From Pseudomonadota bacterium (GTDB taxonomy: Bacteria; Pseudomonadota; Alphaproteobacteria; Parvibaculales; Parvibaculaceae), in contig JAJXZC010000128.1 in NCBI GenBank assembly GCA_021780275.1, positions 1-7,431 of the forward strand: 7,431 nucleotides of DNA. The letters are read 5' to 3'. Below are positions 1-7,320 of the stretch, piece by piece. The notes below the pieces were generated by a model. That model worked only from the letters and a program-made list of their open reading frames with translations. It made no database searches and was not told the DNA's origin. The position numbers and the translations under genes are program-made. Positions within the stretch are counted from its first letter, which is position 1; the number at the start of each line of letters is the position of its first letter.

Positions 1-1878
1 GACCTTGAGCTTGTAGACCATGCCGGTCGAGGAGAAGAACAGCACCGGCGTATGCGTGTTCGCCACGAAGAGCCGGTTGACGAAATCCTCGTCCTTCGTC
101 GCCATGCCGGAGCGCCCGCGGCCGCCGCGGCGCTGCGCGCGATAGGTCGAGAGCGGCACGCGCTTGATGTAGCCCTGATGGCTGACGGTGACGACCATGT
201 CTTCGCGCTGGATGAGATCCTCATCCTCGAAGTCGCTGTCGGCTTCCGAAATTTCGGTGCGGCGCGGCGTTGCGAATTCGGCCTTGATGGCGCTGAGTTC
301 GTTGCGAACGATCTCGAGCACGCGGGCGCGCGAGCGCAGGATTTCGAGATAGTCAGCAATCTTCAGGCCGAGCGCCGTCAACTCGTCGGCGATTTCATCG
401 CGGCCGAGCGCAGTGAGGCGCTGCAGACGCAGATCGAGGATCGCCTTGGCCTGAGCCTCCGAGAGCTTGTAAGTGCCATCCGGCGAGAGCTTGTGGCGCG
501 GATCAGCGATGAGTTCGACCAGCGGCGCGATGTCGCCCGCCGGCCAGTCGCGCGCCATCAACCGTTCCCGGGCCGTGCTCGGATCGGGTGCGGTGCGGAT
601 GAGGTGGATCACCTCGTCGATATTGGCAACCGCAATGGCAAGGCCGACCAACACATGCGCGCGGTCGCGCGCCTTGCCGAGTTCGAACTTGGTCCGCCGC
701 GTCACGACTTCTTCGCGGAACTGCGTGAAAGCCTCAATGAACTGCTTGAGGTTCAGAAGCTCCGGGCGACCGCGATAAATCGCCATCATGTTGGAGCCGA
801 AGGTCGTCTGCAGCGGCGAGAAGCGATAGAGCTGGTTCAGCACGACATCGGGCACCGCATCGCGCTTCAGCTCGATCACGACGCGCATGCCATCGCGGTC
901 GGACTCGTCGCGCAAATCGCTGATGCCGTCGATCTTCTTGTCGCGCACAAGCTCGGCGATGCGCTCGATCATCGTCGTCTTGTTCACCTGATAGGGAATC
1001 TCGCTGATGATGAGAGCGACCCTGTCGCGCTTCATCTCCTCGATCTCGACACGTCCGCGAACGGTGAGCGAGCCCTTGCCGGTGAGATAGGTGGAGCGCG
1101 CGCCGGCGCGGCCGATCAGAATGCCGCCCGTCGGGAAATCGGGCGCGGGCACATGCTCGATCAGTTCCTCGACCGAGATGGCCGGATTGTCGATCAGCGC
1201 GATGCAGGCGTCGATCACTTCGCCCAGATTGTGCGGCGGCACGTTGGTCGCCATGCCGACGGCGATGCCGTTGGCGCCGTTGACCAGCAGGTTAGGAAAT
1301 TCGGCCGGCAGAACCTTCGGCTCTCTCTCGGAGCCGTCATAGTTGTCCTGGAAGTCGACCGTTTCCTTGTCGAGATCGTTGACCAGAAGATGCGCGACCT
1401 TGGCCATGCGCACTTCGGTGTAACGCATGGCGGCCGCGGGATCGCCGTCGACCGAACCGAAATTGCCCTGCCCGTCGAGCAGCGGCAGGCGCATGGAGAA
1501 AGGCTGCGCGAGACGCACCAGGGCGTCGTAAATCGATTGGTCGCCATGCGGGTGATACTTACCGATGACGTCGCCGACGACGCGGGCAGACTTGCGATAG
1601 GGCTTGTTCCAGTCGTAGCCGTTCTCACTCATCGAGAACAGGATGCGGCGATGCACGGGCTTCAACCCGTCCCGCGCATCGGGCAGCGCGCGGCTCATGA
1701 TCACGCTCATCGCGTAATCGAGATAGGACCGGCGCATCTCGTCTTCGATGGTGATCGGCGAGACGTCCTTCTCCGGCGGCGTCGGTGTGCCGCCCGAAGT
1801 TCCGTCGGAACCCAAACCGCCCCCGTTGCCCGGGGCCGGCTCGTCGCCCGGAATGTCGCTGTCTGACGTGTCGGACAA
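1..1878 (-). CDS. gyrA: DNA gyrase subunit A, N-terminal 626 residues (3' end beyond window)
   Basis: This is the catalytic subunit of DNA gyrase, the type IIA topoisomerase that introduces negative supercoils with GyrB. The sequence shows [21 protein letters not shown] from about residue 51, [10 protein letters not shown] around 109-118, the active-site tyrosine Y153 in [10 protein letters not shown], and the GyrA box QRRGGRG at 582-588. The GyrA box separates it from ParC. The C-terminal beta-pinwheel has barely begun where the window stops, at a complete codon. The start is a TTG at 1878-1876: the frame is open upstream to a stop near 1975 but has no ATG or GTG, and the next ATG is M48, inside the conserved core. 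Relative to E. coli numbering (Tyr122) the protein has about 31 extra N-terminal residues, rich in Asp, Gly and Pro and probably disordered. The residue equivalent to quinolone-determining Ser83 is Gln114; the Asp87 equivalent is kept as Asp118. The Shine-Dalgarno is weak. Confidence 0.97.
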   Translation of the reverse strand, partial: MSDTSDSDIPGDEPAPGNGGGLGSDGTSGGTPTPPEKDVSPITIEDEMRRSYLDYAMSVIMSRALPDARDGLKPVHRRILFSMSENGYDWNKPYRKSARVVGDVIGKYHPHGDQSIYDALVRLAQPFSMRLPLLDGQGNFGSVDGDPAAAMRYTEVRMAKVAHLLVNDLDKETVDFQDNYDGSEREPKVLPAEFPNLLVNGANGIAVGMATNVPPHNLGEVIDACIALIDNPAISVEELIEHVPAPDFPTGGILIGRAGARSTYLTGKGSLTVRGRVEIEEMKRDRVALIISEIPYQVNKTTMIERIAELVRDKKIDGISDLRDESDRDGMRVVIELKRDAVPDVVLNQLYRFSPLQTTFGSNMMAIYRGRPELLNLKQFIEAFTQFREEVVTRRTKFELGKARDRAHVLVGLAIAVANIDEVIHLIRTAPDPSTARERLMARDWPAGDIAPLVELIADPRHKLSPDGTYKLSEAQAKAILDLRLQRLTALGRDEIADELTALGLKIADYLEILRSRARVLEIVRNELSAIKAEFATPRRTEISEADSDFEDEDLIQREDMVVTVSHQGYIKRVPLSTYRAQRRGGRGRSGMATKDEDFVNRLFVANTHTPVLFFSSTGMVYKLKV

Positions 1879-1885
1879 ATGCTTT

Positions 1886-1929
1886 TCTAACGTTAGAGGG
1901 CGCCAGCGATCTCTGACCGCGCGGCGCCC
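1886..1929 (-). promoter_or_regulatory. Foldable gyrA leader: GC hairpin next to a 12-bp palindrome
   Basis: Two symmetric elements lie side by side just upstream of the gyrA TTG codon. One is a perfect 12-bp palindrome, TCTAACGTTAGA (1886-1897), which covers the place where a Shine-Dalgarno would sit. The other is a 7-bp stem, GGGCGCC (1898-1904) pairing with GGCGCCC (1923-1929), around an 18-nt loop that can form three further GC pairs. Together they could bind a dimeric regulator or shape translation initiation. A function is inferred only. Each element alone is expected a few times by chance in GC-rich DNA of this length. Confidence 0.28.
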
Positions 1930-1987
1930 GAAGGACCAAAAAGAGCCCGGAAAACGACTTCCGAATCCCCGAAATCAACTAACGCAG

Positions 1988-2016
1988 AGACTAGCAGGTC
2001 CGGCATTTTCCGGCAA
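1988..2016 (-). promoter_or_regulatory. Candidate gyrA promoter (-35 TTGCCG, -10 TAGTCT)
   Basis: On the minus strand, TTGCCG (2016-2011) is followed after 17 nt by TAGTCT (1993-1988), with TG at the extended -10 position. The -10 matches the consensus at only three of six bases, so this is a weak call. It gives gyrA a leader of about 100 nt. It lies just downstream of a terminator-like hairpin, the layout expected if gyrA has its own promoter separate from the phosphatase gene upstream. Confidence 0.3.
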
Positions 2017-2021
2017 CCTGA

Positions 2022-2039
2022 AAGGCTTTCCAAAGCCCT
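2022..2039 (-). terminator. Weak terminator-like hairpin between the phosphatase gene and gyrA
   Basis: On the minus strand AGGGCTT, loop TGGA and AAGCCTT form a 7-bp stem with one G-U pair, 50 nt after the phosphatase stop codon. Only three T residues follow at the 3' side, so it is a poor intrinsic terminator. It may attenuate read-through into gyrA, or it may do nothing. An AAGGAGG sequence overlaps its 5' side. Confidence 0.22.
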
Positions 2040-2088
2040 CCTTAAGCCATTGTAGTTATTGAGAAAATGGGGGCGGCTTCGGCGCGGC

Positions 2089-2955
2089 TCAGCGGCGCTG
2101 CGGCCCGGCCCTGAAAAGCACCGCGGTGGCGTCGTCGGAACGCTTGAAGCGGGGGTAGAGGCGCAGCGCAGGGTCCTCTTCGCGTTCGATCTTCCTGATC
2201 TCGGAAAGGATGCCCGAAAGGCCCTCTTCCCGGGCGCGGCGAGCGAGTTCGGCAGGCGTCAGGCGCTCATAGTCATAGGCCAGAGAGGCAAAGCCATCGG
2301 TCATCAGCAGGCCCGTAACGTGTTGCGAGAGCGGCATGTTCCAGCGCCGCATGAAATCGACGGCGCGCGGGTCCAGACCCAAAATCCAGTAGCCCGTTTC
2401 CGTGTTCTGGCGGTTCCGTGCGGCACGCAGGAAACGCATGACATCGGGCGAGGCGAACATGTCCGCTCCCGGCGCGAGCGAGGCAATGAGGTCCGCCGTG
2501 CGCTGGCGGGCCGACGCCTCTCGGTCGAGGTGGCGGTCGCCGAAGGTCGTCGCCTCCCCCTCGTCGGTCAGCAGCACCAGATGGCAATCGGCGAAATTCA
2601 CGTAAGAGAGCGTCGCGCCGTCGCTATGGACCATGCTCATTGCTGCCGAGGGCAGTTCATAACGGCCATTCGGCGGGCGGCGTTTCTTTGCCTCGAAGGT
2701 TTGAGCAAGGCTGTCGATCGCGGCCTTCGTGAGACCGCCGAGATCGCTCCCGTGTCGCTCTGCATGGGCGGCGAAATAGGCGCTCGCCTCCTGCGCCAAC
2801 CAATGCGCATCGCTCGGCGCGTCCAGAAGCTCGTCATCGGCGACGCCGGTCGCGCCGTCGATGACCCAGGCATGCGCCCGCCCATGGCCGAATGCGTCCT
2901 CGTTCGGCTTTTCCGGGTGGCCGGCATCGGTGATCGCATCGAGGATGCGGAGCAT
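2089..2955 (-). CDS. PP2C-family serine/threonine protein phosphatase
   Basis: The 288-residue protein carries the spaced acidic motifs of metal-dependent PP2C phosphatases: PNED at 17-20, VIDGATG at 31-37 (the usual DGHGG metal motif), GATLSYVNFAD ending at D123, MTDG at 218-221, and SDDATAVLF starting at S273, with the metal-site Asp pair D274-D275. PP2C enzymes remove phosphate from Ser or Thr using two Mn or Mg ions held by these Asp residues. No signal peptide, membrane helix, sensor domain or kinase is visible, so it looks like a bare cytosolic catalytic domain. The ATG at 2955 is chosen because the conserved fold starts at once (MLRILDAITDAG) and because GGTGA, overlapping the stop of the preceding gene, gives a ribosome site. 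The longer frame back to 3045 would run into that gene. The start lies 4 bp after the membrane-protein stop, so the two are probably translationally coupled. The substrate is unknown. Confidence 0.86.
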   Translation of the reverse strand: MLRILDAITDAGHPEKPNEDAFGHGRAHAWVIDGATGVADDELLDAPSDAHWLAQEASAYFAAHAERHGSDLGGLTKAAIDSLAQTFEAKKRRPPNGRYELPSAAMSMVHSDGATLSYVNFADCHLVLLTDEGEATTFGDRHLDREASARQRTADLIASLAPGADMFASPDVMRFLRAARNRQNTETGYWILGLDPRAVDFMRRWNMPLSQHVTGLLMTDGFASLAYDYERLTPAELARRAREEGLSGILSEIRKIEREEDPALRLYPRFKRSDDATAVLFRAGPQRR

Positions 2956-2959
2956 GGGC

Positions 2960-3433
2960 TCACCAGTATTCTGGTTGCGTGACCATGAAATAGAGGATGG
3001 CGATGATGGCGACGAGACCCGGCCAGCCGCACCAGAACCAGACACGCAGGAAGCGCTGGTAGCGCGGCGGCAACGGTGTTCCCGCCGCCAGCGCCGTCGC
3101 GGCCATGTCCCTCATCTGGAGATTCAACCAGAAGCCCGGCAGCCAGAGGACGCCGATGGCGGCATAGAGACCGAGGCTGATCGCGAGCCAGCTCTGCCAG
3201 ACATGGAGATGCGCGATATGCGCCATGCCGAGCCCCGTCACCGGCTGCAACACGAAGGCCGTCGCCATCAGTGCGATGTCCGCGATGACGACGATCCGTG
3301 CCGTGCCCGCGATCAGTGCGACATTGCCGCTGCGGTTGGCCAGCGCCATGAAGAAGGCGATGCCGAGCCCTGTGCCGAAAAGCACCATGGCGCCGAGGAT
3401 GTGCAGCAATTCGAGGAGTGAGAACGTCTCCAT
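2960..3433 (-). CDS. DUF2269-type integral membrane protein
   Basis: This is a 157-residue, very hydrophobic protein with four predicted membrane helices at about 7-29, 44-66, 79-101 and 131-151. It resembles the DUF2269 family of predicted inner-membrane proteins, whose function is not known to me. His11 lies in helix 1 and His72, His75 and His77 form a cluster before helix 3 (HIAHLHVW). In membrane proteins such residues can bind heme or metal, but that is only a possibility here. The ATG at 3433 has GGAG 8 nt upstream and gives a start directly before helix 1. The gene begins 45 bp after ssb ends, with no convincing terminator between, so it may be co-transcribed with ssb. Its TGA is 4 bp before the phosphatase start. 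The family call is from memory of sequence style rather than from a search. Confidence 0.8.
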   Translation of the reverse strand: METFSLLELLHILGAMVLFGTGLGIAFFMALANRSGNVALIAGTARIVVIADIALMATAFVLQPVTGLGMAHIAHLHVWQSWLAISLGLYAAIGVLWLPGFWLNLQMRDMAATALAAGTPLPPRYQRFLRVWFWCGWPGLVAIIAILYFMVTQPEYW

Positions 3434-3478
3434 CGGCGAGGCTCCGTCGCAGCGGCCGAAGGCGGGCCGGGCCTTTGC

Positions 3479-3964
3479 CTAGAAGGGAATCTCGTCGTCG
3501 AGATCCTGAGCGAAGCTGCCCTTCGAGCCGCCGCCCGAGCTGCGGCCGCCGCCGAAATCGTCGTCGCCATAGTCGCCGCCGCCGCCCGACGAACCGCCCG
3601 CGCCGCCGCCGGAGCGGCCGTCCAGCATGGTCAGCACCGAGTTGAAGCCCTGGAGGACGATTTCGGTCGAGTATTTTTCCTGGCCCGACTGGTCGGTCCA
3701 TTTGCGCGTCTGAAGCGCACCCTCGATGTAAACCTTCGCGCCCTTCTTCAGATACTGCTCGGCAACCTTGCAGAGGCCTTCATTGAAGATCACGACGCGG
3801 TGCCACTCGGTCTTCTCCTTGCGCTCGCCCGAGTTCTTGTCGCGCCAGCTTTCCGAGGTCGCGATGCGCAGATTGGCGATCGGGCGACCATCCTGCGTCC
3901 GGCGGATTTCGGGATCGGCGCCCAGATTGCCGACCAGGATGACCTTGTTGACGCTGCCTGCCAT
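3479..3964 (-). CDS. ssb: Single-stranded DNA-binding protein
   Basis: SSB coats single-stranded DNA during replication, recombination and repair and recruits partner proteins through its C-terminal tip. The 161-residue product starts [19 protein letters not shown] and keeps the OB-fold core (about 1-112), including the DNA-stacking tryptophans W40, W54 and W89 (E. coli W40, W54, W88). A disordered Gly/Ser/Asp-rich linker follows (about 116-150), and the protein ends in the acidic partner-binding tip DDEIPF. Its length is normal for bacterial SSB. The ATG at 3964 is preferred over the one at 3988 because MAGSVNKV is the canonical start and CGGAG lies upstream. It is the first gene of the minus-strand block and is divergent from uvrA, a pairing also known in E. 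coli. The LexA site in the shared spacer is about 150 bp upstream of ssb. I found no strong ssb promoter by eye. Confidence 0.98.
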   Translation of the reverse strand: MAGSVNKVILVGNLGADPEIRRTQDGRPIANLRIATSESWRDKNSGERKEKTEWHRVVIFNEGLCKVAEQYLKKGAKVYIEGALQTRKWTDQSGQEKYSTEIVLQGFNSVLTMLDGRSGGGAGGSSGGGGDYGDDDFGGGRSSGGGSKGSFAQDLDDEIPF

Positions 3965-4116
3965 GTCTCTCGCTCCGATGCTCCGCAAGGACGCGCGAAG
4001 CGCCCGAGCCAGTCACTTACAAATGAAATTCCCGCACACCATACAAGCAACCAACGGGATTCGGTGGCCCCGCTATGTCGCGCCGGGGGATATCCACAGA
4101 AAAGCGCTGCGCCGAT

Positions 4117-4131
4117 GTTCTTTTTTTGTTC
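4117..4131. promoter_or_regulatory. LexA (SOS) box, GTTC-N7-GTTC
   Basis: GTTCTTTTTTTGTTC is a perfect match to the direct-repeat SOS operator GTTC-N7-GTTC that LexA binds in alphaproteobacteria, unlike the CTGT-N8-ACAG box of E. coli. It sits in the ssb-uvrA spacer, 130 bp before the uvrA start, and ends one base before the -35 of the best uvrA promoter candidate. LexA bound here would block uvrA transcription until DNA damage triggers RecA-dependent LexA cleavage. Control of ssb from the same site is possible. Confidence 0.85.
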
Positions 4132-4159
4132 TAGACAAACGCGCCGTGAAAGTCAAAAT
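4132..4159 (+). promoter_or_regulatory. Candidate uvrA promoter (-35 TAGACA, -10 CAAAAT)
   Basis: TAGACA (4132-4137) matches the -35 consensus at five of six bases. After a 16-nt spacer, CAAAAT (4154-4159) matches the -10 at four of six. It directly abuts the LexA box, which makes physical sense for repression. The predicted transcript would start near 4166, giving uvrA a leader of about 95 nt. A second, weaker pair closer to the gene (TTGTTT about 4225, TACATT 4246) would put the mRNA start just before 4261. Confidence 0.42.
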
Positions 4160-4260
4160 GAAATCAGGAATGAAGATTCGACCATGCGAGACGTCCTCGA
4201 TTTGATCGGCAGCCCCGCGGTGCTTGTTTGCAGCGCCCGATAACTTACATTGCAGAGCGA

Positions 4261-7239
4261 ATGTCCTCCCCTCGCAAGTCAACGAGTAAACGCCCCATGG
4301 CTGACGCGGCGCGTCCGGCTTCCCCGGCCTCTTCGAGAGTTCTCGCCGTTCGCGGCGCGCGGGAGCACAACCTCAAGAATATTTCCATCGAGCTGCCGCG
4401 CGACAAGCTGATCGTCATCACCGGGCTTTCGGGCTCGGGCAAGTCGTCGCTCGCCTTCGACACGATCTATGCCGAAGGGCAGCGTCGTTATGTCGAAAGC
4501 CTGTCGGCCTATGCGCGGCAATTCCTAGAGATGATGCAGAAGCCGGATGTCGACCAGATCGACGGCCTCTCGCCCGCCATCTCCATCGAGCAGAAAACCA
4601 CCTCGCGCAATCCGCGCTCGACGGTCGGCACCGTCACCGAGATTTACGACTACATGCGCCTGCTCTGGGCGCGCATCGGCGTGCCCTACTCGCCCGCGAC
4701 CGGCCTTCCCATCGAAAGCCAGACCGTCAGCCAGATGGTCGATCGCGTCATGGCGCTGCCGGAAGGCACGCGGCTGTATCTCCTCGCGCCCATCGTGCGC
4801 GGCCGCAAGGGCGAGTATCGCAAGGAGTTCGGCGAGCTTCAGCGCAAGGGCTTCCAGCGTGTGAAGGTGGATGGCACCTTCCATGAAATCGATAGCGTGC
4901 CGGCGCTCAACAAGAAGCTGAAACACGATATCGACGTGGTGGTGGACCGCATCGTCGTCCGCGACGATCTCGGCAACCGGCTTGCAGACAGTTTCGAAAT
5001 CGCGCTCGGTCTTGCGGACGGCATTGCGGTCGTCGAATTCGCGGACGCGAAGAAAGGCGCCGAGCCGGAGCGCATCATCTTCTCGTCGCGCTTCGCCTGC
5101 CCCGTTTCAGGCTTCACCATCGACGAGATCGAGCCGCGGCTCTTCTCGTTCAACAATCCCTTCGGCGCCTGTCCCGCTTGCGACGGTCTCGGCACGCAGC
5201 ATTACATGGACCCGGACCTCGTCGTGCCGGATCACGGGCTGACGCTTCGCGAAGGCGCCATTGCGCCCTGGTCGAAATCGACCTCGCCCTATTACACGCA
5301 GACGCTGGACAGCCTCGCCAAGGCCTACAAGTTCTCGGTCACGGTGCCGTGGTCGCAGCTGCCGAAAAAGGCGCAGCAGGTCGTGCTATACGGCACGGGC
5401 GAAGAACCTGTGACCTTCGCCTATGACGACGGGCTGCGTTCCTACAAGACGACGAAGCCTTTCGAGGGCGTCATTCCCAATCTCGAGCGGCGCTGGCGCG
5501 AGACGGACTCCTCGTGGTCGCGCGAGGAGATCGAGCGCTTCCAGGGCATCACGCGCTGCGAGGATTGCGGCGGCTATCGCCTGAAGCCGGAAGCGCTGGC
5601 GGTGAAGATCAACAAGCTGCATATCGGTCAGATTTCCGAAATGTCGATCCGCGAGGCCGATCGCTGGTTCTCGGAACTCTCGCAGCATCTGACCGCGAAG
5701 CAGAACGAGATCGCGGGCCGTGTACTGAAGGAGATCCGCGAGCGGCTGCACTTCCTCAACAATGTCGGCCTCGAATACCTGACACTGGCGCGCAATTCGG
5801 GAACACTGTCGGGCGGCGAAAGCCAGCGCATCCGTCTCGCCTCGCAGATCGGCTCCGGCCTCACCGGCGTTCTCTATGTGCTCGACGAACCGTCGATCGG
5901 CCTTCATCAACGTGACAATGACCGTCTGCTCGAAACGCTGAAGCGGCTGCGCGATCTTGGCAATACGGTGATCGTCGTCGAGCATGACGAAGACGCGATC
6001 CGCCTCGCCGACTACGTGGTCGATATCGGTCCCGGCGCGGGCATTCATGGCGGCGAGGTCGTTGCCGAGGGCACGCCCGAACAGATCATGGCGAACCCGA
6101 AGAGCCTGACCGGGCAATACCTCACGGGCTTTCTGCAAATCGATGTGCCGGCGACGCGGCGCAAGGGCAACGGCAAGTGGCTCAAGGTCACGGGCGCGAA
6201 GGAAAACAACCTCAAGAATGTAACAGCGGAAATCCCGCTCGGCACATTCACCTGCGTCACCGGCGTCTCCGGCGGCGGCAAGTCGACGCTCCTCATCGAG
6301 ACGATCTACAAGGCCGTCGCGCGGCGGCTCACCGACACGCGCGAACACCCGGGCGACTTCGACGAGATTTTCGGTCTCGAACATCTCGACAAGATCATCG
6401 ACATCGACCAGTCGCCCATCGGCCGCACGCCGCGCTCGAACCCGGCGACCTATACGGGCGCCTTCACCTTCATCCGCGACTGGTTCGCGGAGCTGCCCGA
6501 GGCGCGGGCGCGCGGCTACAAGGCCGGGCGCTTTTCCTTCAACGTCAAGGGCGGTCGCTGCGAGGCGTGTCAGGGCGACGGCGTTATCAAGATCGAGATG
6601 CACTTCCTGCCCGACGTCTATGTCGAATGCGATTCCTGCCACGGGCATCGCTACAATCGCGAAACGCTGGAAGTGAAATTCAAGGGCAAGTCGATTGCCG
6701 ATATTCTCGAGATGACGGTCGATGAGGCCGCTGATTTCTTCAAGGCTGTGCCCGCTGTGCGCGAAAAGATGGAAGTGCTTCAGCGCGTCGGCCTTGGCTA
6801 TATCAAGGTCGGGCAGCAGGCGACGACGCTTTCCGGCGGCGAGGCGCAGCGCGTGAAGCTCTCAAAGGAACTGTCGCGCCGCTCGACGGGCCGAACGATC
6901 TACATTCTCGACGAGCCGACGACAGGTCTCCATTTCCATGATGTCGCGAAGCTTCTGGAAGTGCTGCATGAACTCGTGGCGCAGGGCAATTCCGTCGTCG
7001 TCATCGAGCACAATCTCGAAGTCATCAAGACGGCGGACTGGATTCTCGATCTTGGCCCCGAAGGCGGCGATGCGGGTGGCGAGATCGTCGCCGTCGGCAC
7101 GCCGGAAGACGTGGCGAAGGAGCCGCGCAGTTATACGGGCCGCTATCTCGCAGAGCTCTTCAAGCGCCGTCCCGGTAAAGCGGCGTCCGCCGGAAAGCCC
7201 GCGGCCTCGTCGAAATCGAAAAAGTCTGTCGCGCACTGA
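4261..7239 (+). CDS. uvrA: UvrABC excinuclease subunit A (DNA damage-recognition ATPase)
   Basis: UvrA scans DNA for bulky lesions and loads UvrB in nucleotide-excision repair. The 992-residue protein has two ABC ATPase modules. Module I has Walker [10 protein letters not shown] (K61), signature LSGGESQR (516), Walker B LDEPS (541) and switch H575. Module II has Walker [10 protein letters not shown] (K674), signature LSGGEAQR (857), Walker B LDEPT (883) and H917. The UvrB-binding region lies between Walker A I and the first Cys pair. The C-terminal zinc module is complete (C767, C770, C790, C793), and CEDC is at 433-436. The first zinc module reads CPVS...CPAC, so one expected Cys is Ser283. 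The Lys/Ala/Ser-rich tail (about 965-992) extends beyond the conserved core. The start is uncertain: ATG 4261 has only GAG very close upstream, ATG 4297 has CGAG about 10 nt upstream, and a TTG at 4228 is also in frame. The conserved fold begins only at [11 protein letters not shown], about residue 30. Confidence 0.97.
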   Translation: MSSPRKSTSKRPMADAARPASPASSRVLAVRGAREHNLKNISIELPRDKLIVITGLSGSGKSSLAFDTIYAEGQRRYVESLSAYARQFLEMMQKPDVDQIDGLSPAISIEQKTTSRNPRSTVGTVTEIYDYMRLLWARIGVPYSPATGLPIESQTVSQMVDRVMALPEGTRLYLLAPIVRGRKGEYRKEFGELQRKGFQRVKVDGTFHEIDSVPALNKKLKHDIDVVVDRIVVRDDLGNRLADSFEIALGLADGIAVVEFADAKKGAEPERIIFSSRFACPVSGFTIDEIEPRLFSFNNPFGACPACDGLGTQHYMDPDLVVPDHGLTLREGAIAPWSKSTSPYYTQTLDSLAKAYKFSVTVPWSQLPKKAQQVVLYGTGEEPVTFAYDDGLRSYKTTKPFEGVIPNLERRWRETDSSWSREEIERFQGITRCEDCGGYRLKPEALAVKINKLHIGQISEMSIREADRWFSELSQHLTAKQNEIAGRVLKEIRERLHFLNNVGLEYLTLARNSGTLSGGESQRIRLASQIGSGLTGVLYVLDEPSIGLHQRDNDRLLETLKRLRDLGNTVIVVEHDEDAIRLADYVVDIGPGAGIHGGEVVAEGTPEQIMANPKSLTGQYLTGFLQIDVPATRRKGNGKWLKVTGAKENNLKNVTAEIPLGTFTCVTGVSGGGKSTLLIETIYKAVARRLTDTREHPGDFDEIFGLEHLDKIIDIDQSPIGRTPRSNPATYTGAFTFIRDWFAELPEARARGYKAGRFSFNVKGGRCEACQGDGVIKIEMHFLPDVYVECDSCHGHRYNRETLEVKFKGKSIADILEMTVDEAADFFKAVPAVREKMEVLQRVGLGYIKVGQQATTLSGGEAQRVKLSKELSRRSTGRTIYILDEPTTGLHFHDVAKLLEVLHELVAQGNSVVVIEHNLEVIKTADWILDLGPEGGDAGGEIVAVGTPEDVAKEPRSYTGRYLAELFKRRPGKAASAGKPAASSKSKKSVAH

Positions 7240-7286
7240 CGGCGCGGGCACGGCCGATCCCTTTTGGGGAAACGTCTTGCGCTCTC

Positions 7287-7314
7287 TTGACATGCAACTA
7301 AATGGTTGCATAAT
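7287..7314 (+). promoter_or_regulatory. Promoter of the ArsR-type gene with an operator palindrome in the spacer
   Basis: A consensus -35 TTGACA (7287-7292) is followed after 16 nt by CATAAT (7309-7314), five of six matches to the -10. Overlapping the spacer and both boxes is a perfect inverted repeat, ATGCAAC (7292-7298), 6-nt gap, GTTGCAT (7305-7311). ArsR-family dimers bind such repeats between -35 and -10, so autorepression is the natural reading. Transcription would start about 6 to 8 nt after the -10, at or next to the ATG at 7321. Confidence 0.7.
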
Positions 7315-7320
7315 AAGACC

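Noticed and set aside
52..1866. A 604-codon open frame on the plus strand opposite gyrA
   Set aside because: It is an antisense shadow. The minus strand has unmistakable GyrA with active-site Tyr and GyrA box, and GC-rich third positions keep the opposite frame free of stops. The plus-strand translation is Arg/Ala/Asp-rich with no recognisable fold.
2059..2982. A 307-codon plus-strand frame opposite the phosphatase gene
   Set aside because: The minus strand has ordered PP2C motifs in one frame and a coupled upstream gene. The plus-strand product shows no domain.
3434..3478. CGGCC/GGCCG hairpin between ssb and the membrane-protein gene as a terminator
   Set aside because: The stem is only 5 bp with no T tract, and GC-rich DNA forms such stems routinely. 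Read-through from ssb remains the simpler view.
3523..3620. GGC/GCC-rich repeat tract as a satellite or CRISPR-like array
   Set aside because: It is the Gly/Ser-rich linker of SSB read at the DNA level. The units are irregular and fully explained by coding for a disordered tail.
4090..4098. DnaA-box-like sequence ATATCCACA in the ssb-uvrA spacer
   Set aside because: It differs by one base from TTATCCACA, but it is single. One such near match is expected by chance at this length, and there is no cluster or AT-rich unwinding element to suggest an origin.
5386..6648. A 420-codon open frame on the minus strand opposite uvrA
   Set aside because: Same cause as the gyrA shadow: it lies wholly within uvrA, has no ribosome site or family resemblance, and its composition follows the complement of GC-rich codons.
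7240..7275. Terminator after uvrA (TCCC, TTTTG, GGGA)
   Set aside because: The stem is 4 bp and no T run follows, so it does not meet a reasonable standard for an intrinsic terminator.
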